From assembly GCA_035499415.1 (NCBI GenBank), contig DATJYV010000211.1, forward strand, positions 1 to 20,585: DNA of 20,585 bases, given 5' to 3'. This DNA is from DATJYV01 sp035499415. GTDB taxonomy: Bacteria; Bacteroidota; Ignavibacteria; UBA10030. Shown in pieces: positions 1 through 7,009 of the stretch. The notes under the pieces were generated by a model. It had not been told where the DNA came from. It worked only from the letters and a program-made list of their open reading frames with translations, and did no database searches. The first letter of the stretch is position 1. Each line of letters starts with the position of its first letter. Made by a program: the position numbers and the translations under genes.

Positions 1-1
1 C

Positions 2-307
2 GTGGGAACGGATTTTCCCGAAGAGCATCTGCGCGCGATGTATCCGAATTCATCGAGAGATCAAAAGGGGCAGGCAGAACGGATCATCGACCGCCTCCGC
101 CGTGCGTATAAGATCGGCGTGAAGATGGCGTTCGGCTCCGACATTGTCATCGACCTGCCCGGTAAGATCGATTGTCTGTCCGATCATAAATCAAAACGCC
201 GACGATCTCCCAATCGTCGGCGATTTAATTTAACGCGTCAACTTACACGACCAAGAGGGAAAATTGTCGCTCTTATGACGATTGTTTTCCCAATGAAGCG
301 CCTGTAG
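2..307 (+). pseudogene. Amidohydrolase-family C-terminal fragment, truncated
   Basis: The frame is open from the left edge, so the true start is outside the window. Residues around 31-58 (RLRRAYKIGVKMAFGSD, then IVIDLPGK) resemble the late barrel strand of metal-dependent amidohydrolases of the imidazolonepropionase/prolidase-like type, where the Asp in the GSD motif is a metal ligand. Family members normally continue for another 60-100 residues with a helix-rich segment and a closing beta-sandwich. Here the resemblance stops after about base 170. The frame then reads basic, low-complexity residues through the terminator of the neighbouring HNH gene to a stop at 305-307. The gene therefore looks 3'-truncated and probably inactive. 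The exact substrate cannot be judged from this piece. Confidence 0.6.
197..222 (-). terminator. Intrinsic terminator of the HNH gene
   Basis: A perfect 10-bp stem (CGCCGACGAT with ATCGTCGGCG) encloses a 6-base loop. Read on the minus strand it is followed by TTTTGATTT. It begins 8 bases past the HNH stop codon, so it fits as that gene's terminator. The plus-strand side is followed by ATTTAATTT, which may give weak termination in the other direction. Confidence 0.8.
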
Positions 308-532
308 GTTGCTGAGCTCGTCACCCCCATTCTTGGCGACTGGACGGATGTGATCGATCTCCCATCCATGATCGGTAGTGGTTCCGTATTCTTCCCATCG
401 TATCAAAGCTCCACAAGCATCTGTTCGATATGACGGATAACCTGGAACGAGTAACGCTTTGGACCACACTGCACGAATGGTTGCAGTATCGAATCCGTTT
501 CCGCTTGAAGTTGAGTTTGGTGAACGGAACAT
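230..532 (-). CDS. Small HNH endonuclease family protein
   Basis: This is a 100-residue protein with a compact HNH (beta-beta-alpha metal) nuclease fold. The motif WEIDHIRPVAKNGG carries the DH pair with the general-base His. It is followed by LSNLQALHWENNRHKSD, where the second Asn and His complete the metal site. An upstream Cys (DACGALI) matches a widespread small HNH family with the pattern CGA...EIDHI.PV..GG.D.LSNLQ.LHW.NN..KSD. The ATG at 530-532 is chosen because AAGGA lies 7 bases upstream. A TTG at 560-562 would add ten residues and has a more distant GGGAGGT. Such proteins are predicted DNA nucleases, some of them mobile or phage-linked. The biological role here is unknown. The gene abuts a truncated amidohydrolase, and its surroundings look less GC-rich than the rest. 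Confidence 0.85.
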   Translation of the reverse strand: MFRSPNSTSSGNGFDTATIRAVWSKALLVPGYPSYRTDACGALIRWEEYGTTTDHGWEIDHIRPVAKNGGDELSNLQALHWENNRHKSDNFPSWSCKLTR

Positions 533-754
533 GGTTTTATCCTTAAGAAATGTTTGTGACAACCTTGGTGATATCTACCTCCCGCACAGTACGATCGAGC
601 GATGCATATCTCCGCTGAAAGTCATAATCAACTTCCACGGATTTCTCTCCCGTTTACAGCGTTTGGTGCAGATTACCTACTGCGTGATTTAGTCGGACTA
701 TTCTGATAGCTATGTCATGGGTCTACCCTCCTCTCGATACTTCTATAAACAAAA

Positions 755-782
755 TCGGCACGCCCTTTTCAGAACGTGCCGA
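755..782 (-). terminator. Intrinsic terminator hairpin, minus strand
   Basis: An 8-bp stem (TCGGCACG with CGTGCCGA) and a 12-base loop are followed on the minus strand by TTTTGTTT. No gene lies directly upstream on that strand except nrdJ, whose stop is 260 bases away. It may be the displaced nrdJ terminator. Confidence 0.6.
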
Positions 783-928
783 GATGAGTCGTGTTCCCAC
801 AACTTCTTTAGCTCTTCCTGCCTTAAGGCGTGATTACATCAAGATCCTCTTATGTGATGATAATGGGTGTGTCTGCCAGAGTGACCGTTCGAGATGCAGA
901 ACACTCAAACTTGAAAACGACTTACGAT

Positions 929-956
929 CTACAACCTATCACCTATGACCTAACTC
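929..956. repeat. Degenerate heptamer tandem repeat
   Basis: Four consecutive 7-base units share the pattern CTAnnAC: CTACAAC, CTATCAC, CTATGAC and the diverged CTAACTC. A further diverged unit may precede them. It lies in a non-coding gap and has no evident function. Confidence 0.45.
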
Positions 957-982
957 CGAATCTTTAAAACCATTCTGCTGGT

Positions 983-1032
983 GGGATCGGATTGCTTCGT
1001 CCCGCCAAAGATCGGCGGGACTCGCAATGACA
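983..1032. repeat. Interspersed palindromic repeat (ATTGC...GCAAT type)
   Basis: The outer arms ATTGC (991-995) and GCAAT (1024-1028) flank an inner perfect 8-bp stem, GTCCCGCC (999-1006) with GGCGGGAC (1014-1021), with loop AAAGATC. Read on the minus strand the edges are TGTCATTGCGAG and GACGAAGCAATC. This layout is common in dispersed intergenic palindromes of many bacteria. It ends 10 bases from the nrdJ stop. A shorter possible relative (TGTCATTGCGGGAC) lies near 15305-15318, so a genome-wide family is likely but not shown by this window. Confidence 0.65.
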
Positions 1033-1041
1033 CTTCCGAAT

Positions 1042-3780
1042 CTAGGAGCACCCGCTCGTACTCCCGCACTCCAAACACTTATAGCAGCTCCCGCTCCGGA
1101 TCATGATGCTGCCGCACTCGTGACATGGCGGCGCGTCGGCCTGGGTTTCGAATACCACTTTCTCATTCCGCTCGACGCTTGGGTTTGCTTTTGCGCTCAT
1201 CGCCGCGTGCGGCTTGCCCCCCGCCATCGATTCGAGAACCGATTCCGGCGTCGCAACGTCCCCTTCATCCTTCATGAACTTCTTCCCGAGCCAACGGAAA
1301 ATGTAGTCGCTGATCGATTTTGCGATCGGGATGTCGGGATTGTTCGTGAACCCGCTCGGCTCGTAGCGCGCATGGCTGAACTTATCCACCATCACCTTCA
1401 ACGGCACGCCGTATTGCAGCGCAATCGATATCGACGTGGCCAGCGAATCCATCAATCCTGAGACCGTTGAACCCTCTTTGGACATCGTAATAAATACTTC
1501 GCCCGGCATTCCGTCTTCGAACATTCCCACGGTAATGTATCCCTCGTGTCCGGCAATGCTGAATTTGTGCGTGATCGACTGACGCTCGTCGGGGAGGCGT
1601 CGACGCGATGGAAGGGCCTTGGTCTTTTCTTTTGTCCCTTCAAGGGACGTGCTCAAGGGCTGTGTCCGCTTGCAGCCGTCCCGATAAACGGCGATGGCTT
1701 TCAACCCGAGCCGCCACGCTTCAATGTAGGCCTGCATAATGTCGTCCACCGTGACATCGGTCGGCATGTTGACGGTCTTCGAAATTGCCCCCGAAAGGAA
1801 GGACTGGGTGGCTGACATCATGCGAATATGGCCCATGTATTGAATCGATCGGCTGCCCCGGGCCGGCTTGAACGCGCAGTCGAATACCGGCAAATGCTCC
1901 TCTTTTAAATGAGGCGCTCCCTCGATCGTGTCATTCTTATCGATGTAGGCGACGATGTGCTCGACCTGTTCCTGGTCGTAGCCGAGCTTCGTGAGTGCTT
2001 CCGGGACCGTCTGGTTGACAATCTTCATCAGGCCGCCGCCGACAAGCTTCTTGTACTTCACGAGCGCAATGTCGGGCTCGACGCCGGTCGTGTCACAGTC
2101 CATCATGAATCCGATCGTTCCGGTCGGAGCGAGCACGGTCGCCTGCGAGTTCTTGATGCCGTGTTCCGTGCCGAGCTTCACGACGTCCTTCCACACGTTC
2201 GCCTGTTCCTGCCACAGGTCTTCCTGCACGTGGGTTTTTTCGATCTTTTCCGCATAAATCCCGTGCTTCGCCATCACTTTCAGCATCGGCTCCTTGTTCG
2301 CAGCGAACCCGCGAAACGGCTGGAGCTCCTTTGCAATCAAGGCCGATTGCTTGTATGCTTCGCCGCACATCAGAGACGTTATGGCGGCGGCGAGGTCCCT
2401 GCCCTCGTCGCTGTCGTACGCGACTCCGCGCGACATGAGAAGGGCTCCGAGATTGGCGTAGCCGAGCCCGAGCGGACGATAGTCGTAACTATTCTGAGTT
2501 ATCGCCGGCGTGGGATAGCTCGAATTATCGACCGAAATCTCCATCGCGGTGATGGTAATCTGAATCGCCCTCTTGAACGACTCGACATCGAACTCCCCAC
2601 CGGGCCTGCGGTACTTCATGAGATTGAGCGACGCGAGATTGCAGGCAGTGTCGTCCAGGAACATGTACTCGCTGCAGGGGTTCGAGGAATTGATCGGCGC
2701 GGTATTCGAACACGTGTGCCAGTTATTCACGGTCGTGTGATACTGCATCCCCGGGTCGCCGCAAATCCAGGCAGCATCCGCCATCTGCCTCAGAAGATCC
2801 CGGGCCTTGTATTTTTCGACCGGCGTCCCCGACGTGACTGCCCGGGTGAACCAATCCCGATCCTCAAGCGCCGCCTTCATGAACTCGTCGGTGACGCGGA
2901 CTGAATGGTTTGCGTTCTGGTAGGAGATCGAATCATACGCGCCACCGGGAACGTTGAACCCGCCGTCATACCCCGCGTCGATCAGAGCCCAGGCCTTCTT
3001 TTCTTCATCCGCCTTGCAATTGATGAACTCGACCACGTCGGGATGGTCGGCGTTGAGTATGACCATCTTTGCCGCCCGCCGGGTTTTGCCGCCCGACTTG
3101 ATGACTCCGGCAAAAGCATCGAACCCCTTCATGAACGAGACCGGACCCGAGGGCGTTCCACCTCCCGAGAGCCGCTCGCGCGACGAGCGGAGCGTCGAGA
3201 GGTTCGAACCGGTCCCCGAGCCGAACTTGAACAGCATCCCCTCGGTCTTCGCCAGCGTGAGGATCGAATCCATCGAATCCTTCACGGAGTTGATGAAGCA
3301 CGCGGAGCATTGGGGAGTTTCTTCAACGCCGACGTTGAACCAAACAGGACTGTTGAATGCCATGTACTGGTTGACAAGGAGAAAGCAAAGTTCGGCGTAG
3401 AAGATTTCGGCGTCCTCGTTCGTGGCGAAGTATCCTCCCTTGTTTCCCCAGCGCAGGTACGTGCGGGCAACCCGCTCGACGAGCTGCCGGACGCTGTGCT
3501 CGCGCTCGGGCGTCCCGAGCTGACCGTGGAAATATTTCGACACGACGACGTTCGTCGCCGTCATCGACCATGACTTCGGGATCTCGACGTTCTTCTGCTC
3601 AAAAATCTTTTCCCCCTTCTCGTTCGAAATCACCGCTGTGCGCAGTTCCCATTCGACCTGGTCGAACGGATGAGCTCCCGGCTTTGTGAAGTAACGTTGG
3701 AATGCGAGACCGCCCCTGCGGTCCGCTCGTTCTTTCGTCGATTCGCCGACCGCGACGTTGGTGAGTGGTGGCTCGAACAT
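1042..3780 (-). CDS. nrdJ: Adenosylcobalamin-dependent (class II) ribonucleotide reductase
   Basis: NrdJ reduces ribonucleotides to deoxyribonucleotides using a 5'-deoxyadenosyl radical from coenzyme B12, so it works with or without oxygen. The 912-residue product has the class II layout. The finger-loop motif NPCSE at residues 367-371 holds the thiyl-radical Cys369 with Asn367 and Glu371. The likely disulfide pair is Cys158 (in QCSAC) and Cys380 (in DDTACNL). The substrate phosphate loop APTGTIGF is at 551-558. A TSCPD domain (GLMDSLATSISIAL onwards) precedes a C-terminal tail with six Cys between 886 and 911, the likely redox shuttle or zinc site. No N-terminal ATP-cone is apparent. The ATG at 3778-3780 is chosen because GGGAGGAG sits 8 bases upstream; an ATG 24 bases earlier lies in front of that site. 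No nrdA/B or nrdD is in view. Confidence 0.97.
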   Translation of the reverse strand: MFEPPLTNVAVGESTKERADRRGGLAFQRYFTKPGAHPFDQVEWELRTAVISNEKGEKIFEQKNVEIPKSWSMTATNVVVSKYFHGQLGTPEREHSVRQLVERVARTYLRWGNKGGYFATNEDAEIFYAELCFLLVNQYMAFNSPVWFNVGVEETPQCSACFINSVKDSMDSILTLAKTEGMLFKFGSGTGSNLSTLRSSRERLSGGGTPSGPVSFMKGFDAFAGVIKSGGKTRRAAKMVILNADHPDVVEFINCKADEEKKAWALIDAGYDGGFNVPGGAYDSISYQNANHSVRVTDEFMKAALEDRDWFTRAVTSGTPVEKYKARDLLRQMADAAWICGDPGMQYHTTVNNWHTCSNTAPINSSNPCSEYMFLDDTACNLASLNLMKYRRPGGEFDVESFKRAIQITITAMEISVDNSSYPTPAITQNSYDYRPLGLGYANLGALLMSRGVAYDSDEGRDLAAAITSLMCGEAYKQSALIAKELQPFRGFAANKEPMLKVMAKHGIYAEKIEKTHVQEDLWQEQANVWKDVVKLGTEHGIKNSQATVLAPTGTIGFMMDCDTTGVEPDIALVKYKKLVGGGLMKIVNQTVPEALTKLGYDQEQVEHIVAYIDKNDTIEGAPHLKEEHLPVFDCAFKPARGSRSIQYMGHIRMMSATQSFLSGAISKTVNMPTDVTVDDIMQAYIEAWRLGLKAIAVYRDGCKRTQPLSTSLEGTKEKTKALPSRRRLPDERQSITHKFSIAGHEGYITVGMFEDGMPGEVFITMSKEGSTVSGLMDSLATSISIALQYGVPLKVMVDKFSHARYEPSGFTNNPDIPIAKSISDYIFRWLGKKFMKDEGDVATPESVLESMAGGKPHAAMSAKANPSVERNEKVVFETQADAPPCHECGSIMIRSGSCYKCLECGSTSGCS

Positions 3781-3838
3781 TATCTTTTCTCCTCCCTGAA
3801 ACAAAAACTGTGTGACTGTCGCATTACGCCGGAATTAG

Positions 3839-3875
3839 AAAAAGACATCCGCATGCTCGCTTGCGCGTGCAGATG
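3839..3875 (-). terminator. Terminator-like hairpin in the nrdJ leader (possible attenuator)
   Basis: On the minus strand an 8-bp stem (CATCTGCA with TGCGGATG, one G-U pair) stacks through a 4-base bulge on CGC-GCAA-GCG. It is followed by TCTTTTTC. It lies between the nrdJ promoter and the start codon, about 60-95 bases before the ATG. It could terminate early transcripts or fold as a plain leader element. I see no antiterminator partner by eye. Confidence 0.4.
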
Positions 3876-4000
3876 AGTTCAGTATTGTGATTACGTTAAG
3901 TTTGCTCTGCGAGGGAACAATCGGCTGCGAACATCCAACTTCCCACTCAGCTTCGTTACATGTGCGGCAGGTCAACTGCACAAATGGTCGGATGAGGCAG

Positions 4001-4014
4001 CACAACCGGTTGTG
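4001..4014. promoter_or_regulatory. Perfect 14-base palindrome at the nrdJ transcription start
   Basis: CACAACC followed directly by GGTTGTG forms a perfect dyad with no spacer. It begins immediately downstream of the -10 hexamer and covers the expected transcription start. This is the position of a classical repressor operator. It does not match the NrdR box consensus (acaCwAtATaTwGtgt), so the binding protein is unknown. Confidence 0.5.
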
Positions 4015-4043
4015 AATATAATGGGTTGGGCATGGTTTGTCAA
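4015..4043 (-). promoter_or_regulatory. nrdJ promoter
   Basis: On the minus strand the -35 is TTGACA (4038-4043), the spacer is exactly 17 bases, and the -10 is TATATT (4015-4020). This is a near-consensus housekeeping sigma-factor promoter. Transcription would start near 4008, giving a leader of roughly 230 bases before the nrdJ ATG. Confidence 0.75.
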
Positions 4044-4146
4044 GTTAAAAGTTAGAGGCAGCTCGGTTACCCTCTTGCTGTAATGATATTTAACGTGACA
4101 CGACTCCGACAAACATTGATTATTGCCCAATTGAATTAGAAATTGC

Positions 4147-4488
4147 ATGGTGTACCGGCCCGACCGTTTCGTATCCATTGGCGGGACGAATGTTTCGACC
4201 ATGTTAGGCGGACGTTATGGCATTTTAAACGAGCCGGGACTTGAGGGAGGTATGACATTCAAGGATTACTTTAAGAAGGAGTGTACGCCCGATCCCCTAC
4301 AGGTCGCGTGAAGCGGGAAGAGCGCGGGGGCTGGTCTGTGGGGAACGAAGAGAAATCGTGGAGCGCGTGTCTGCGAACATTCAACGGAGATTGAATCGAT
4401 GATTGACGAATCATCTTCGGGAGACAAGACCCTTCTCGGGGTCCCTGAATGCATCATCGCCGCTGACGGAGCACGCATTCATAATTGA
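4147..4488 (+). other. Open frame interrupted by one UGA, doubtful gene
   Basis: From the ATG at 4147 the frame reads 54 codons to a TGA at 4309-4311. It then continues open in the same frame to a TGA at 4486-4488. Within the second part an ATG at 4399 has GGAG 8 bases upstream and would encode 29 residues. No domain is recognisable in either half. It may be a decayed gene, a leader peptide (the 29-codon part) or chance. I do not claim a product. Confidence 0.2.
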
Positions 4489-4496
4489 GAAATCAG

Positions 4497-4558
4497 AAAA
4501 GTTACCGGCGAGCATTCAGTTGCTTCTGATGCGGAGGTGGAGTAACTTTTCCGCCGGT
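4497..4558 (+). promoter_or_regulatory. Paired inverted repeats upstream of the acyl-CoA ligase gene
   Basis: AAAAGTTAC (4497-4505) is inverted as GTAACTTTT (4542-4550). The partly overlapping ACCGGCG (4504-4510) is inverted as CGCCGGT (4552-4558). The arms could pair in two alternative ways in a leader RNA, or mark a protein site. The block ends 28 bases before the start codon. Confidence 0.3.
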
Positions 4559-4586
4559 CACTAACGCCCACCACAGAAAAATTCCC

Positions 4587-6404
4587 ATGGCAGTCAAATT
4601 TCCATTCACGACCATCGTGGAGATGTTCGACAGGATCACGACGCACTACCAGGGGCACTCCCGGCCCATGCTGCAGCAGAAGGTCGACGGCGCATATCGT
4701 GCGATCACCTATGCCGAGTGCCGTCGCAATGTCGAGCTCTTTGCGCTCGGTCTTGCGAACATGGGTGTGAGACGGGGGGACAACGTCGCCATCATATCGG
4801 AGAACCGGCCCGAGTGGATCATTTCTGACATGGCCATCATCGCCCTCGGGGCGGTGGATGTTCCCGTGTATCCGACCCTGACGCCCAAACAACTGGAGTT
4901 CATTTTTCAGGACGCGGCGGTCAAGTACGTGATCGTGTCCAACATGTTTCAGCTGAACAAAGTCCTCAAGATCCGCGCGTCGATCCGGTCACTCAAATCC
5001 ATCGTCCTGATGACCGAGAAGGGGGCTGTGGAGGATCCCGATGTCCTCGGTTTCTCCAGGGTCTATGCGCTCGGGCGGGAGTTCGGGGATGCGCACCCCG
5101 GATTCTATCGCGAATGTTTGGACAAGGTCCGGCCGCACGACCTCCTGACGATTATCTATACTTCCGGAACGACCGGAAACCCCAAGGGGGTGATGCTCAC
5201 GCACGAAAACATGGCGACGAACATCATCGCCTCTGCGCAGGTCATTCCGTTCGGCGAGACGGATGTGTTGCTTTCGTTCCTGCCGCTCTGCCACTCGTTC
5301 GAGCGCATGGCAGGATATTACACCGCCATGGCCTGCGGCGCGAGCGTTGCATACGCGGAAAGCATTGACACGGTTCGGGACAATCTGCTTGAGATTCACC
5401 CGACGGTTGTCACGACCGTCCCACGGCTTTTTGAGAGGATCCACAGCAGAATCATGAAGCAGGTGGACAGCGGGCCTTCGGCGGCAAGAAAGATTTTCGA
5501 ATGGGGCGTTCGTGTCGGGAAAGAGTACGCGAAGGCGCGTCGCTCGGGCCGCGTTCCAGCATCTCTCGCCTTGCAGCATTCCCTGGCGGCCAAACTTGTG
5601 TATTCCAAACTGAAGGCACGCACCGGAGGTCGCATACGGTTTTTCGCCTCTGGCGGCGCGGCGCTCCCGCGGGACTTGGGGGAGTTTTTTGAAGCCATCG
5701 GCATTACGATCATTGAAGGGTACGGCCTCACGGAAACTTCGCCCGTCCTCACGGTGAACAGGGTCGATGATTACAAGTTCGGATCCGTCGGGAAGCCCAT
5801 TCCCGGGGTCGAAATCAAGATCGCGGACGACGGAGAGATCCTGGCAAAAGGGCCGAATGTGATGAAGGGATACTACAATAATCTGCGGGCAACCAGGGAG
5901 GTTATCGACGAGCGGGGATGGTTCCACACCGGGGATGTGGGAATGTTCGACCCGGAAGGGCATCTCGTTATCACCGACCGGAAGAAGCATCTCTTCGTGA
6001 GCTCGGGCGGGAAAAATATCGCGCCCCAGCCGATCGAAAACATCTTCCTTCAAAGCAAATTCATCGACCAGTTCGTCCTGATCGGAGATGCACGACAATT
6101 CTGCACGGCGTTGATCGTCCCGGAGTTCGAGATACTCCGCGAACACGCATCAAGCGCCGGCATCCGCTTTTCGAGCGAAGCGGACCTCATCCATGCGGAT
6201 GAGATTCGCAAGCTCTACTTTAAGGAAGTGGAAAAACTCCAGCAGGACCTTCCCCCCTACGAACGTGTGAGGCGCTTCGAGCTTCTCCCTCAGCCGCTTA
6301 CGGTGGAGAACGGCGAGATTACGCCGACGCTCAAAGTAAAGCGCAAAATCGTCGAGCAGAAGTATTCGTCGCTTATCGAGAAGATGTACGCCGGCCTCAG
6401 CTAG
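4587..6404 (+). CDS. Long-chain fatty acid-CoA ligase (AMP-forming)
   Basis: This 605-residue adenylate-forming enzyme activates fatty acids with ATP to acyl-AMP and then to acyl-CoA, for beta-oxidation or lipid synthesis. The P-loop-like motif YTSGTTGNPKG is at residues 191-201. GYGLTETSPV is the aromatic/TE motif, GWFHTGDVG the ribose-binding Asp motif, and DRKKHLFVSSGGKNIAP the hinge into the C-terminal lid. Its length and the long linker between the core motifs fit the FAA1/FadD15-like long-chain branch rather than acetyl-CoA synthetase. The ATG at 4587 begins MAVKFPFTTIVEMF, a typical N-terminus for the family. No good ribosome binding site lies close to it; GGAGGTGGAG is about 46 bases upstream. 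The gene stands alone and is convergent with the SPOR gene 47 bases downstream. Confidence 0.93.
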   Translation: MAVKFPFTTIVEMFDRITTHYQGHSRPMLQQKVDGAYRAITYAECRRNVELFALGLANMGVRRGDNVAIISENRPEWIISDMAIIALGAVDVPVYPTLTPKQLEFIFQDAAVKYVIVSNMFQLNKVLKIRASIRSLKSIVLMTEKGAVEDPDVLGFSRVYALGREFGDAHPGFYRECLDKVRPHDLLTIIYTSGTTGNPKGVMLTHENMATNIIASAQVIPFGETDVLLSFLPLCHSFERMAGYYTAMACGASVAYAESIDTVRDNLLEIHPTVVTTVPRLFERIHSRIMKQVDSGPSAARKIFEWGVRVGKEYAKARRSGRVPASLALQHSLAAKLVYSKLKARTGGRIRFFASGGAALPRDLGEFFEAIGITIIEGYGLTETSPVLTVNRVDDYKFGSVGKPIPGVEIKIADDGEILAKGPNVMKGYYNNLRATREVIDERGWFHTGDVGMFDPEGHLVITDRKKHLFVSSGGKNIAPQPIENIFLQSKFIDQFVLIGDARQFCTALIVPEFEILREHASSAGIRFSSEADLIHADEIRKLYFKEVEKLQQDLPPYERVRRFELLPQPLTVENGEITPTLKVKRKIVEQKYSSLIEKMYAGLS

Positions 6405-6451
6405 GAATGCCCGGACCCGCCCGCTTTTGAAGGGGCCGGAACCGGCAACCT

Positions 6452-7009
6452 TTAATGGCCGGGGCGGGGGATTGTAACCACCTTCCGCTGGACAATGCGG
6501 TCCGGCACGATCCACGCATCGCGAAATCCCTTGTCGATAAACTCCGAAAGTATCTGATTTGCCTCGTAGCGGTTGGCAAAATCCCCCACTCGCACCTTGT
6601 ACACGGGCGCGTCGTACACGACGTAGACCGAGTCCTCGCGGAATTTTTCCATCGCGATGATTTTCATCTGCGCGGCATCGTCGATGCTTGCGGATGAGTA
6701 AATCTGAACACGGAATCCCTGGATTACGTCCTCCTGCACGAACACGCTGTCTTTTGGCAGCTCGAGTTGCGCCCGTGCCGGTTCGTCCGGACGCGGCTGT
6801 GCAACCGCCTCGACATCCTGGTCGTAGTCGGAGGGCTTCAAGGTCGCCTCATACTCTCCGAGCGGCCTCTTGTCCGTTTTCCTTGCTTCAGCCCGCCCCT
6901 GGTCCTCCGCAGGAGGTCGGGAAGCGGCACAGTGAAAGCAACAGAGAGCCGCCCCGATGACGAGCGCCCGCTCCCCGACCGCTATCGCGCGATGTAAATG
7001 ATCCAGCAT
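6452..7009 (-). CDS. SPOR-domain envelope protein (second of tandem pair)
   Basis: The 185-residue protein has a hydrophobic N-terminal segment (residues about 15-29, ALVIGAALCCFHCAAS). That segment suits a signal peptide or lipoprotein signal, although the Cys context is not a textbook lipobox. A charged, Pro-rich linker follows. A SPOR domain covers about 98-172 (GFRVQIYSSASIDDAAQM, then VYKVRVGDFANRYEANQIL). SPOR domains bind denuded glycan strands of septal peptidoglycan, so a cell-wall or division role is likely. The ATG at 7007-7009 lies inside the end of the upstream SPOR gene (28-base overlap) with no clear ribosome binding site, suggesting translational coupling. No alternative start was found before the hydrophobic segment. 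Confidence 0.8.
   Translation of the reverse strand: MLDHLHRAIAVGERALVIGAALCCFHCAASRPPAEDQGRAEARKTDKRPLGEYEATLKPSDYDQDVEAVAQPRPDEPARAQLELPKDSVFVQEDVIQGFRVQIYSSASIDDAAQMKIIAMEKFREDSVYVVYDAPVYKVRVGDFANRYEANQILSEFIDKGFRDAWIVPDRIVQRKVVTIPRPGH

Larger units (their letters stand above)
563..1041. other. Gene-free stretch between HNH gene and nrdJ
   Basis: I see no convincing gene in this stretch; the short open frames have no family resemblance and no ribosome binding site. It holds a terminator-like hairpin (755-782), a degenerate heptamer repeat (929-956) and an interspersed palindromic repeat (about 983-1032). It looks AT-richer than the flanking nrdJ gene. Confidence 0.6.
3781..4586. other. 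Long divergent intergenic region, nrdJ / acyl-CoA ligase
   Basis: About 800 bases have no recognised gene. The nrdJ-proximal half holds a promoter, a palindrome and a leader hairpin, each listed separately. The other half has an open frame broken by a single UGA (4147-4488) and inverted repeats in front of the acyl-CoA ligase start. No transfer RNA or known riboswitch was recognised. Confidence 0.6.

Noticed and set aside
1909..2904. 331-codon plus-strand open frame inside nrdJ
   Set aside because: It is antisense to an intact, motif-rich nrdJ; its Arg/His-rich composition is the usual shadow of a GC-rich coding strand.
3781..4008. Cobalamin riboswitch in the nrdJ leader
   Set aside because: GACCTGCC and GGGAA are present, but in the wrong order and without the GCCACTG element; I cannot support a B12 riboswitch.
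4001..4014. NrdR box at the nrdJ promoter
   Set aside because: The palindrome lacks the AT-rich core of the NrdR consensus and no second, suitably spaced box is visible.
3972..4202. 76-codon minus-strand open frame upstream of nrdJ
   Set aside because: It runs across the strong nrdJ promoter and palindrome and has no ribosome binding site or recognisable domain.
4989..6146. 385-codon minus-strand open frame opposite the acyl-CoA ligase
   Set aside because: Same reason: the sense strand carries all adenylate-forming motifs and the antisense product resembles nothing.
6405..6451. Terminator between the convergent acyl-CoA ligase and SPOR genes
   Set aside because: GC-rich hairpins such as GCCGGAACCGGC are possible, but none has an adequate loop and a following T-run.
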